From positions 1 through 64,000 of the forward strand of contig NZ_DBMV01000021.1 of NCBI RefSeq assembly GCF_002298975.1: a stretch of DNA of 64,000 nucleotides, read 5' to 3'. The DNA comes from Ralstonia sp. UBA689. GTDB lineage: Bacteria; Pseudomonadota; Gammaproteobacteria; Burkholderiales; Burkholderiaceae. The position numbers were made by a program, and so were the translations under genes. Positions 39,720 through 48,360 of the stretch are shown here, in pieces; position 1 is the first letter of the stretch, and each line of letters begins with the position of its first letter. Below the pieces are notes generated by a model. It had not been told where the DNA came from. It ran no database searches and saw only the letters and a program-made list of their open reading frames with translations.

Positions 39720-40343
39720 ATGTCCCAGTTCTTCCAGATCCATCCGACCACGCCGCAAGGGCGCCTGATCCGCCAAGCGGCGGAGATCATCCGCGCGGGA
39801 GGCCTCGTCGCGCTGCCCACCGATTCCTGCTACGCGCTGGCCTGCCACTTGGATGACAAGGCCGCAGTCGAACGCCTGCGCCGCGTGCGCGGCATCGACG
39901 AAAAGCACCACCTGACGCTGATGTGCCGGGACCTTTCGGAGCTGGCCACGTTTGCCCGCGTGGACAACAAGCAATATCGCGCCGTCAAGGCAGCCACCCC
40001 TGGCCCCTTTGTCTTCCTGCTGGAAGCCACCAAGGAGGTGCCGCGCCGGCTGTCGCATCCGTCGCGCAAGACCATCGGCCTGCGCGTGCCGGATCATGCA
40101 ATTCCGCTGGCGCTGATGGCCGAACTGGGCGAGCCGTTGCTCTCCGCCACGCTGCAACTGCCCGGCGACGACGAGCCGCTCAACGAGGCGGAGGCGATTC
40201 GCACGCGGTTGGAGAAGCAGCTCGAACTTGTGATCGACGGCGGCCCGGCCCCAGCCGAGCCCACCACCGTCATCGACCTGACCGGCGGCGAGCCTGAACT
40301 CGTGCGTAAGGGGCGCGGCGATCCGGCCCGCGTTGGCTTGTAG
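39720..40343 (+). CDS. YciO/Sua5/YrdC-family protein
   Basis: The 207-residue protein has the YrdC fold. The nucleotide/threonine pocket is seen in IRAGGLVALPTDSCYALAC, LRRVRGIDEKHHLTLMCRDLSEL, PGPFVFLLEATKEVPRRL, IGLRVPDH and EPLLSATLQLPGDD. It is closer to YciO than to TsaC. YciO-type proteins have weak threonylcarbamoyl-adenylate synthase activity and an uncertain role. It is coupled with the RNase AM gene upstream. Confidence 0.88.
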   Translation: MSQFFQIHPTTPQGRLIRQAAEIIRAGGLVALPTDSCYALACHLDDKAAVERLRRVRGIDEKHHLTLMCRDLSELATFARVDNKQYRAVKAATPGPFVFLLEATKEVPRRLSHPSRKTIGLRVPDHAIPLALMAELGEPLLSATLQLPGDDEPLNEAEAIRTRLEKQLELVIDGGPAPAEPTTVIDLTGGEPELVRKGRGDPARVGL

Positions 40344-40400
40344 GGATGCGCCCTGGCCGGCACATATGCCGTCGTATGCGCTTGCTACAATAGCCGGCTT

Positions 40401-41066
40401 ATGGACGCCACCCTGATTCAGAATATCGCGGTCTACGCGATCCCCGTTCTGTTTGCCATCACGCTGCACGAGGCGGCGCACGGCTATGTCGCCAAGCATT
40501 TTGGCGACGACACGGCCTATGTCATGGGCCGCATCAGCATTAACCCGCTGCGGCACATCGACCCGATCGGCACGATTGCGATGCCGCTGCTGCTGTATTT
40601 CGCGACCAACGGTGCTTTCGTGTTCGGCTATGCGAAGCCTGTGCCGGTGCGTTTCGATCGCCTGCGCGATCCGCGCTGGCACGGTATGTGGGTCGCGCTG
40701 GCCGGGCCGGCCTCCAACTTTGTCCAGGCGATTGTCTGGGGCGTATTTGCCATCTTGCTGGCAGTGGGCAACGTCAATGAGGCCTTCCTGATCGGCATGG
40801 TGCGCGCGGGTATCCTTGTCAACATGGTGATGGCGGCGTTCAACATGTTTCCGCTGCCACCACTGGACGGCGGGCGCGTGCTGGCAGCACTCCTGCCGCC
40901 GCGTGCCGCGCTGGGTCTATCGCGCATTGAACCATTCGGCTTCTTTATCGTGATGGCGCTGATCATTTCCAACGTCATCACCAACGTCTGGATGCGTCCG
41001 ATCATGGCGCTGCTGTTCCAACTGCTGCAGTGGATCCTGAGCCCGCTGCAAATGCTGTTTTCCTGA
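40401..41066 (+). CDS. Site-2 protease family (M50) membrane peptidase
   Basis: The 221-residue protein has five to six membrane segments and the zinc-metalloprotease signature HEAAH (in TLHEAAHGYV) near residue 22-26. The second site NMFPLPPLDGG lies near 145. It belongs to the short bacterial rhomboid-independent S2P group without a PDZ domain, thought to cleave transmembrane substrates. It precedes trpS by 21 bp, so the two are probably co-transcribed. Confidence 0.9.
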   Translation: MDATLIQNIAVYAIPVLFAITLHEAAHGYVAKHFGDDTAYVMGRISINPLRHIDPIGTIAMPLLLYFATNGAFVFGYAKPVPVRFDRLRDPRWHGMWVALAGPASNFVQAIVWGVFAILLAVGNVNEAFLIGMVRAGILVNMVMAAFNMFPLPPLDGGRVLAALLPPRAALGLSRIEPFGFFIVMALIISNVITNVWMRPIMALLFQLLQWILSPLQMLFS

Positions 41067-41087
41067 GTCCCCACACTTCATTCCCAC

Positions 41088-42290
41088 ATGTTTCCTGATC
41101 GCGTACTTTCTGGCATGCGTCCGACCGGTGCCCTGCACCTGGGGCACTACCACGGCGTCCTGAAAAACTGGGTCCGGCTGCAGGCCGAGTACCCGTGCTT
41201 CTTCTTCGTCGCCGACTGGCATGCGCTGACCACGCATTACGAATCGCCCGAGGTGATCGAGGAGTCCGTGTGGGAAATGCTGATCGACTGGCTGGCTGCG
41301 GGCGTTGACCCGTCGCAGGCCACGCTGTTCATTCAGAGCCGCGTCCCCGAGCATGCCGAACTGTTCCTGCTGCTCTCCATGGGCACGCCGCTGGGCTGGC
41401 TCGAACGCGTGCCGACCTACAAGGACCAGATCGAGAAGCTCAAGGAAAAGGATCTTTCCACCTACGGCTTCCTCGGCTATCCGCTGCTGCAGGCCGCCGA
41501 CATCCTGATCTACCGCGCCGGCTTCGTGCCGGTGGGCGAAGACCAGGTGCCGCACGTCGAGATGACGCGCGAGGTCGCCCGCCGCTTCAACTATCTGTAC
41601 GGCCGCGAACCCGGTTTCGAGGAAAAGGCGCTGGAAGCCGCCAAGAAGCTCGGCGGCAAGCGCGCCAAGCTGTATCTGGAGTTGCGCACCGCCTACCAGG
41701 AGCGCGGCGAGGACGAGGCCCTGGAGCAGGCTCGCGCGCTGCTGGCCGAATCGCAAAGCCTCTCGATGGGCGACCGCGAGCGCCTGTTCGGCTACCTGGA
41801 AGGCGCTCGCAAGATCATCCTGCCCGAGCCGCAGGTCCTGCTGACCGAGGCATCGCGCATGCCCGGCCTCGACGGCCAGAAGATGTCCAAGTCGTACGGC
41901 AACACGATCCGCATGCGCGAGGACAAGGAGTCTGTCGAGAAAAAGGTTCGCACCATGCCGACCGACCCGGCCCGCGTGCGCCGCACCGACCCGGGCGACC
42001 CGGACAAGTGCCCAGTCTGGCAACTGCACCTCGTCTATTCCGACGACGACACCAAGCAATGGGTGCAGAAGGGCTGTCGCAGCGCCGGTATTGGCTGCCT
42101 GGAGTGCAAGCAGCCTGTGATCGAAGGCATCCTGCGCGAGCAGCAACCGATGCTCGAACGCGCCCAGAAATACATGGACGATCCGTCCCTGCTGCGCGCC
42201 ATCATCGCTGACGGCTGCGACAACGCCCGCAAGGTCACGCAAGAGACCATGCGCGAGGTACGCGAGGCGATGGGCCTGGCCTATAGCTGA
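41088..42290 (+). CDS. trpS: Tryptophan--tRNA ligase with extra insertion and Cys4 motif
   Basis: The 400-residue class I synthetase is longer than the 334-residue E. coli enzyme. The HIGH-type motif is GALHLGHYHG and the KMSKS loop is at 265-269. An insertion at about 171-250 (highly charged, AKKLGGKRAKLYLELR) and a C-terminal Cys cluster distinguish it. C308, C330, C337 and C340 have the spacing C-x21-C-x6-C-x2-C, almost the same as the 4Fe-4S motif described for Thermotoga maritima TrpRS. That suggests an iron-sulfur cluster near the anticodon-binding domain (inference). Confidence 0.96.
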   Translation: MFPDRVLSGMRPTGALHLGHYHGVLKNWVRLQAEYPCFFFVADWHALTTHYESPEVIEESVWEMLIDWLAAGVDPSQATLFIQSRVPEHAELFLLLSMGTPLGWLERVPTYKDQIEKLKEKDLSTYGFLGYPLLQAADILIYRAGFVPVGEDQVPHVEMTREVARRFNYLYGREPGFEEKALEAAKKLGGKRAKLYLELRTAYQERGEDEALEQARALLAESQSLSMGDRERLFGYLEGARKIILPEPQVLLTEASRMPGLDGQKMSKSYGNTIRMREDKESVEKKVRTMPTDPARVRRTDPGDPDKCPVWQLHLVYSDDDTKQWVQKGCRSAGIGCLECKQPVIEGILREQQPMLERAQKYMDDPSLLRAIIADGCDNARKVTQETMREVREAMGLAYS

Positions 42291-42300
42291 CGCGTTGTTG

Positions 42301-42867
42301 ATGTCTGCTGCCGTGTTCGATCCGCATACGCTCGCTACACCTTCTCCGTGGGTGGTGCGCTGGGCGGCTGAATTGCCCACTGGTGCGTCTGTGCTCGACG
42401 TGGCTTGCGGTAGCGGCCGCCATGCGCGCTGGCTCGCGGCGCGTGGTCTGCGGGTGACCGGTATTGATCGCGATGCAGCGGCGCTCGCCGGCCTCGCGGG
42501 CAGTGCGGAGACCATCGTCGCCGACATCGAAGGCGGCCCGTGGCCGTTGCCGGCGGGCGCGATCTTCGATGCCGTGGTCGTTGCCAACTACCTGCACCGG
42601 CCGCTGTGGCCGCAATTGCTGGCGGCCGTTGCGCCGGGCGGGCGGTTGATCTACGAAACCTTCGCGATCGGAAACGAAACCGTCGGCAAACCGTCCAATC
42701 CGGCATTCCTGCTGATGCCGGGTGAATTACTGGGCGCTGTGCAGGGCCAACTGCGCGTGATCGGCTACGAGGATGGCTTTGTCTCATCGCCCCGAGAGGC
42801 TTACGTACAGCGGATTTGCGCCGTACGTGAGCAGGCTGGGGTGGTGGCCCCGCGCTACGCACTTTGA
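42301..42867 (+). CDS. Class I SAM-dependent methyltransferase (TehB-like)
   Basis: The 188-residue methyltransferase has SAM motif I VLDVACGSGRHARWLAARG, acidic motif II TGIDRDAA, and motif IV DAVVVANYLHRPLW. The later VAPGGRLIYETF is also typical. The substrate is unknown; the group resembles TehB/small-molecule methyltransferases. It starts 10 bp after trpS. Another frame-compatible TTG lies six bases upstream. Confidence 0.88.
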   Translation: MSAAVFDPHTLATPSPWVVRWAAELPTGASVLDVACGSGRHARWLAARGLRVTGIDRDAAALAGLAGSAETIVADIEGGPWPLPAGAIFDAVVVANYLHRPLWPQLLAAVAPGGRLIYETFAIGNETVGKPSNPAFLLMPGELLGAVQGQLRVIGYEDGFVSSPREAYVQRICAVREQAGVVAPRYAL

Positions 42868-42985
42868 AGTTGCTGACGGCCTGGGCTTACCCGTCTCATA
42901 GCGGGCCTCCAATGTGGCGAATTCGTTTTGACGTTCCGGTACAATTCGCCTGTTTACGTTGACGCTTTTGTTTCCTTCCGAAACC

Positions 42986-43870
<885 letters not shown>

Positions 43871-43919
43871 TGTTCACCGGCTTCCAAGCCATCGTTCTCG
43901 TCTGAAGGATCGCAAGTCA

Positions 43920-45119
43920 ATGAAACTGCTCCAAACTCGTCGCGGGGCTGTGGCGACGTCCGCTCAACTGTTGCTGGCCGCGCTGTCGGTTGCCCTGATT
44001 TCCGGTTGCGATACCGTCAATGAGGTGATGCAGCCGGACCGCATCGATTACAAGTCTCAAGCCAAGAAGGGCCCGACGCTGGAAGTCCCGCCTGATCTGA
44101 CTGGCATCCAGGCTGACCGCCGCTATGCCGCGCCGGACACGGGCACGGCCACGCTGTCGGCCTATACGTCGACTGCGCCCAAGGTCACGACGCCAGGCTC
44201 GGGCACCGAGAACGTGCTGCCCGCCGTGTCCGACATGCGCATCGAGCGCGACGGCAACCAGCGCTGGCTGGTCGTGAAGACCACACCCGACGCGCTGTGG
44301 CCGCAACTGCGCACGTTCTGGCAAGAGCTCGGTTTCCTGCTGGTGATCGATTCACCCGAGACCGGCATCATGGAAACCGACTGGGCCGAGAACCGCGCGA
44401 AGATTCCGCAGGACATCATCCGCCGCACGGTCGGCAAGGTGTTCGACGGCCTGTATTCGACCGGCGAGCGCGACAAGTTCCGCACCCGCATCGAGAAGGG
44501 GCCGAACGGTACGGTCGAGGTCTACATCTCGCACCGCGGCGCTCAGGAGCAACTGGTGGGGTCTTCCAAGGACCAGACTGTGTGGACGCCACGTCCGGCT
44601 GATCCGGAGCTCGAAGCTGAATTCCTCTCGCGTCTGATGCAGCGCCTGGGCGCCAGCAAGGATGCCGCGCAGCAGAAGCTCGCACAGACGCAGGCCGCGC
44701 ACCCGGTGGAAGACGGCGCGAAGGCGGCCGAGCCTGCCCGGCGTATCGGCCCGTCGCTGATGGCGCAAGCGAACGGCCAGCCGGTGCTGCAGGTGCCGGA
44801 ACCCTTCGACCGTGCGTGGCGCACCGTGGGCCTGGCGCTCGACCGCGTGAACTTCACCGTGGATGATCGTGACCGCTCGCAAGGCGTGTATTTCGTCCGC
44901 TACGCCGACACCCGCGCCGAAGCCAATGCGCCGGGTTTCTTCTCGCGCCTGTTCTCGGGCACGAAGATCGAAGACCTCAAGCGCGCCAAGCGATACCGCG
45001 TGGTGGTCAAGGATAGCGGTGCCTCGTCGACGGTGCTGGTGCAGAACGACGACGGCTCGGCGCAGACGGGCGATATCGGCAAGCGCATCCTGTCGCTGCT
45101 CGACGAGCAACTGCGGTAA
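43920..45119 (+). CDS. bamC: Outer membrane assembly lipoprotein BamC
   Basis: The 399-residue lipoprotein subunit of the BAM complex has a signal peptide with lipobox LISGC (Cys about residue 29). The unstructured BamD-binding lasso follows (PDRIDYKSQAKKGPTLEVPPDL is its hallmark region, residues about 37-60). Two helix-grip domains come next (about 90-220 and 275-395). It works at the inner face of the outer membrane in beta-barrel insertion. Confidence 0.95.
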   Translation: MKLLQTRRGAVATSAQLLLAALSVALISGCDTVNEVMQPDRIDYKSQAKKGPTLEVPPDLTGIQADRRYAAPDTGTATLSAYTSTAPKVTTPGSGTENVLPAVSDMRIERDGNQRWLVVKTTPDALWPQLRTFWQELGFLLVIDSPETGIMETDWAENRAKIPQDIIRRTVGKVFDGLYSTGERDKFRTRIEKGPNGTVEVYISHRGAQEQLVGSSKDQTVWTPRPADPELEAEFLSRLMQRLGASKDAAQQKLAQTQAAHPVEDGAKAAEPARRIGPSLMAQANGQPVLQVPEPFDRAWRTVGLALDRVNFTVDDRDRSQGVYFVRYADTRAEANAPGFFSRLFSGTKIEDLKRAKRYRVVVKDSGASSTVLVQNDDGSAQTGDIGKRILSLLDEQLR

Positions 45120-45153
45120 TCGACGTCATGCAGTACGGCTGCCTGGGTGGGCG

Positions 45154-45939
45154 ATGACACTGAGATTCGCCAGCCTCGGCAGCGGCAGTGAAGGGAATGC
45201 GCTGCTCGTCGAATCCGCCGATGGAGCGACGTGCACGCGCATCCTGCTCGATTGCGGATTCGGGATCCGCGAGACCGTGCGCCGGCTCGAACGCCTGGGT
45301 TGCGCTCCGGAATCCATCAACGCCATTCTCGTCACGCACGAGCATAGCGATCACGTCGGCAGTGCCTATGCGGTCGCCGCCAAATTCAATATCCCAGTCT
45401 GGACTAGCCACGGCACGTATCGCGCCACCGTGAACCTGCGCGGCGCCGATCGTGCGGCCGTGCGCTTTTGCCGTGCCGATGACGTGTTCAGCATTGGTGA
45501 TTTGCATATCCTGCCGTACACCGTGCCGCACGACGCGCGTGAGCCGTTGCAGTTCGTGTTCAATGATGGTGCGCGACGTTTGGGCGTGCTGACGGACGCC
45601 GGTATGTCGACCGAATACCTGTGCGCACATCTGGAGGGCGTGCATGCCCTCGTGCTGGAGTGCAATCACGATCGCGAGATGCTGGCGAACTCGGCTTATC
45701 CGTGGTCATTGAAGCAGCGTATCGGTGGGGATTTTGGCCACTTGGCCAATGACATCGCCAGCGCAATCCTTAAGCGCGTGCGGCATGAGGCCTTGCATAC
45801 AGTGGTGGCCGCTCACTTGTCCAAGCAGAACAACACGCCGCTACTGGCGGGCCAGGCGATCGCCATGGCCCTGGGCGTTAAGGTCGGCGATGTGCCGATC
45901 GCAGATCAGGAAGAAGGGCTGCCCTGGCACGCTGTCTGA
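45154..45939 (+). CDS. MBL-fold metallo-hydrolase, YycJ/WalJ-like
   Basis: The 261-residue single-domain metallo-beta-lactamase-fold protein has zinc ligands in LVTHEHSDHVGS, with further ligands in LTDAGMSTEYL and LECNHD and a terminal AAHLSKQNN. The opening RFASLGSGSEGNALLVE is typical of the YycJ/WalJ group, reported as DNA exonuclease-like in some bacteria. ATG at 45154, 34 bp after bamC; probably the last gene of the dapA-bamC unit. Confidence 0.88.
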   Translation: MTLRFASLGSGSEGNALLVESADGATCTRILLDCGFGIRETVRRLERLGCAPESINAILVTHEHSDHVGSAYAVAAKFNIPVWTSHGTYRATVNLRGADRAAVRFCRADDVFSIGDLHILPYTVPHDAREPLQFVFNDGARRLGVLTDAGMSTEYLCAHLEGVHALVLECNHDREMLANSAYPWSLKQRIGGDFGHLANDIASAILKRVRHEALHTVVAAHLSKQNNTPLLAGQAIAMALGVKVGDVPIADQEEGLPWHAV

Positions 45940-46023
45940 CGGCACGATGGGCGACTTGTAAGATTCAGAAACAACTTTGAATGGCGAGTGGAGCTGGTAA
46001 CGACTTGCTTATCACTTACCCAC

Positions 46024-46053
46024 AAAAAAGCCGACCCGAAGGTCGGCTTTTTT
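46024..46053. terminator. Bidirectional terminator
   Basis: A-run 46024-46029, stem GCCGACC (46030-46036) with GGTCGGC (46041-46047), then six T. It ends both the MBL-hydrolase transcript and the converging Ala-rich lipoprotein gene. Confidence 0.92.
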
Positions 46054-46071
46054 GTCTCGCGAGGAACGCGA

Positions 46072-46305
46072 TTATTGCTTGGCAGCCGGAGCCGAAGCAG
46101 CAGCGTCCGAAGCAGCGGCCGGAGCCGAAGCAGCGGCTTCCGAAGCAGCGGCCGGAGCCGAAGCAGCGGCTTCCGAAGCAGCCGGAGCAGCAGCCGGAGC
46201 CGAGGCTTCGGGAGCAGCGGCCGGAGCAGCAGCTTCTTCCTTCTTACCGCAAGCAGCCAGAGCCACAGCAGCCATCAGCGAGGCGATCAGGAGAGACTTT
46301 TTCAT
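46072..46305 (-). CDS. Short Ala-rich repeat lipoprotein
   Basis: The 77-residue protein has a lipoprotein signal (MKKSLLIASLMAAVALAAC, Cys19) followed by KKEEAA and a low-complexity tail of Ala, Ser, Pro and Glu. The tail contains an 11-residue unit of the type ASAPAAASEAA, encoded by two perfect 33-bp tandem repeats and one degenerate copy. It should be an outer-membrane-anchored, probably unfolded periplasmic chain. Such proteins are common and abundant in this family, with no known function. It has its own terminator and a 238-bp upstream region. Confidence 0.82.
   Translation of the reverse strand: MKKSLLIASLMAAVALAACGKKEEAAAPAAAPEASAPAAAPAASEAAASAPAAASEAAASAPAAASDAAASAPAAKQ
46109..46174. 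repeat. 33-bp tandem repeat (two perfect copies) in lipoprotein gene
   Basis: Units 46109-46141 and 46142-46174 are identical. A partial copy with substitutions precedes them (46084-46108). The unit is a multiple of three, so copy-number change keeps frame and alters only tail length. Confidence 0.9.
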
Positions 46306-46544
46306 TTTTTCGATCCTTGAACTGAATATGGAAAGCGAACCAACAGAAAGGGCGATGAATAATTACCGGTAATTATCGCTCTAGTACAACACCTTCTTCT
46401 GTGCCGGCAGCCATGCCGCACGGGGCGGCTCATGCTGCAAGCTAGCAACGGATTATAGCGGCCTTTACACACCCTGTGTAGCCGGGCCCGGCTTGTCGTG
46501 CCCTCGATTCGTGCGCTTTTGTAACCATGTGTTTCAGTGCTAAA

Positions 46545-47774
46545 TCAACGCTTCGCAGGCCCTGCGAGCCTCAGCCAACCCTCTTCATACCAGGCATGCA
46601 GCGTATCCATCAGGTCTGGCAGATCGGCTACCGCGTCGACCGACGTCGCACTCGCGTGGCGGTCGTCTGCCAATGCAGACAGCCACGCAAGCAGCGTACC
46701 CGAAGGCTCGAACGTATCGCCGTTGATCCAGAAACGCTGGCTGTCATACAACGCCTGCGTACGTGAGTCGAGCGCGATGCCTTCCTTGCGTGCCCGGGCA
46801 GCAAAGCGTGTGAGCGGCAGGCGCGGCTGAGTGATGAAGTCAACGTGATCCTTCGGCTCGGAGAGGTACGCGCCCAGGAATTCGCCGACCAGCTCGGGCG
46901 TCCAGCGCAGTGCATTGAGTTTCTGCGCAAGGGCCTTGACCATGGCCGCGGGCAGTTCGGCGGGATGCTCGGTGGGCTTCTGGTCGGGATCGGCGTAGCG
47001 GCCTTCGAAGTTGGGATCATCTTCCAGTGTCTGCGACAGGAAGCCGAGGAAGTGGCCGGCCAGTTCGCGGTACGACGGTGAGCGGAAGCCGACCGAATAC
47101 GTCATGCAGTCGCCCTCGGCTACGCCATCGTGCGCGTAGTGCGGGGGCAGATACAGCATGTCGCCGGGCTCGAGCACGAACTCCTCTTCGGGCGTGAAGT
47201 TTGCAAGGATCTTTAGCGGCAGGTCTGGCACGAGCGTGAGGTCATCCTGTGCGGAGATGCGCCAGCGACGCTTGCCATGGGCCTGCAGCAGGAATACGTC
47301 ATACGAATCGAAATGCGGGCCGACACCGCCGCCGTCGGTGGCGAAGCTGATCATCACGTCATCGAGCCGGGCATCGGGGATGAAGCGGAAGCGCTGCATG
47401 AGCGCCTCGACCGCCGGCTCCACGAGATTCATGCCCTGCACAAGTACGGACCAGTTGCGCGTCTTGCGCGAGGGCAGGGGGCGCTCGTCGAAAGGGCCGT
47501 GGTTGAATGACCAGCGCCCGCGCGATTGGGCGATCAGGCGGGATTCGACATCGGGGCGTTCGGCCAGCGCCAGCACGCGCTCGGGCGACAGCGGAAAGTG
47601 CAGCGCACGCATCTCTTCGGGGGAAAGCGCCTGGCGGATCAGCAGCGGTTTCTTCTGCCAGTGCGTGCGCATGAAATCGCGCGGCGACAGGCCGCCCAGC
47701 AACTGGGCCGGGCGCCCCAAGGCAAGGGCGGTTTGGACGCCGCCATCGGCAGCGTATAATGAGACTTCGTTCAT
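46545..47774 (-). CDS. Ribosomal oxygenase (cupin, RoxA/YcfD-like)
   Basis: The 409-residue JmjC/cupin 2-oxoglutarate dioxygenase has the iron motif HxD in GPHFDSYDVFLLQ and the distal His in LPPHYAHDG. An N-terminal LLGGLSPRDFMRTHWQKKPLLIR is characteristic of YcfD, which hydroxylates an arginine of ribosomal protein L16. The C-terminal winged-helix-like half (about 260-405) is also present. Its ATG is only 11 bp from the start of divergent slyD, so the two promoters lie in each other's coding sequence. Confidence 0.9.
   Translation of the reverse strand: MNEVSLYAADGGVQTALALGRPAQLLGGLSPRDFMRTHWQKKPLLIRQALSPEEMRALHFPLSPERVLALAERPDVESRLIAQSRGRWSFNHGPFDERPLPSRKTRNWSVLVQGMNLVEPAVEALMQRFRFIPDARLDDVMISFATDGGGVGPHFDSYDVFLLQAHGKRRWRISAQDDLTLVPDLPLKILANFTPEEEFVLEPGDMLYLPPHYAHDGVAEGDCMTYSVGFRSPSYRELAGHFLGFLSQTLEDDPNFEGRYADPDQKPTEHPAELPAAMVKALAQKLNALRWTPELVGEFLGAYLSEPKDHVDFITQPRLPLTRFAARARKEGIALDSRTQALYDSQRFWINGDTFEPSGTLLAWLSALADDRHASATSVDAVADLPDLMDTLHAWYEEGWLRLAGPAKR
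47733..47760 (+). promoter_or_regulatory. Sigma-70 promoter of slyD inside the oxygenase gene
   Basis: TTGGAC (47733-47738) and TATAAT (47755-47760) are separated by 16 bp. They point toward slyD but lie wholly within the first codons of the oppositely transcribed oxygenase gene. Confidence 0.7.
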
Positions 47775-47785
47775 GGAGTGCGCAA

Positions 47786-48313
47786 TTGAAAATCGCGAAG
47801 AATACGGTGGTGTCGGTGGCTTACAAACTGTCCGACGCGCAGGGCAACGTCATCGAGGAATCCGATGAGCCGATGGTGTATTTGCACGGCGGCTATGATG
47901 GCACGTTCCCCAAGATCGAGGAAGCGCTGGACGGCCATGAGCAAGGCTTCGAGGCCAAGCTGCAGCTCGAACCCGATGATGCCTTCGGTGAGTACGATCA
48001 GGAGTTGATCAAGATCGAACCGCGTGATCGGTTTCCGGAGCCGCTAGAAGTCGGCATGCAGTTCGAGGGCGTGCCCGAGGATGGCGATGAGGAAGACGCG
48101 ATCGTCTACACCGTCACCGATGTGGCAGAGGATAAGGTTGTCCTGGACGGCAATCACCCGCTGGCCGGTATGGCGCTGCGCTTCGATCTGAAGGTGACCG
48201 ACGTGCGTGAGGCCACCGCCGAAGAGATCGAGCACGGCCACGTGCACGGTGAAAATGGCCTTGAAGTGGTGGATGAGGACGAGGACGACGATAAGCCGCA
48301 CACGCTGCACTGA
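47786..48313 (+). CDS. slyD: FKBP-type peptidyl-prolyl isomerase SlyD
   Basis: The 175-residue cytoplasmic prolyl isomerase/chaperone has FKBP residues at both ends (VSVAYKLSDAQGNVIEES ... FDLKVTDVREAT). The insert-in-flap chaperone domain lies between (about 68-130), and a His/acidic tail (EIEHGHVHGENG) is a reduced version of the metal-binding tail of E. coli SlyD. The start is TTG 47786: GGAG lies 8 bp upstream and the translated MKIAKNTVVSVAYKL is the usual family beginning. Confidence 0.93.
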   Translation: MKIAKNTVVSVAYKLSDAQGNVIEESDEPMVYLHGGYDGTFPKIEEALDGHEQGFEAKLQLEPDDAFGEYDQELIKIEPRDRFPEPLEVGMQFEGVPEDGDEEDAIVYTVTDVAEDKVVLDGNHPLAGMALRFDLKVTDVREATAEEIEHGHVHGENGLEVVDEDEDDDKPHTLH

Positions 48314-48333
48314 TCGTCTGATGCACAAATGAG

Positions 48334-48360
48334 AACGGGAGCTTTGGCTCCCGTTTTTTA
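48334..48360. terminator. Terminator between slyD and metallophosphoesterase gene
   Basis: AACGGGAGC (48334-48342) pairs with GCTCCCGTT (48347-48355), followed by TTTTTA. The converging phosphoesterase gene stops at 48358, so the element overlaps its last codons. Confidence 0.9.

Noticed and set aside
40917..42587. A 556-codon minus-strand open frame opposite trpS
   Set aside because: TrpRS motifs on the plus strand are decisive; the antisense frame lacks any domain.
46084..46174. Repeats that might suggest a CRISPR-like array
   Set aside because: Units are contiguous with no spacers and lie in frame within a lipoprotein gene.
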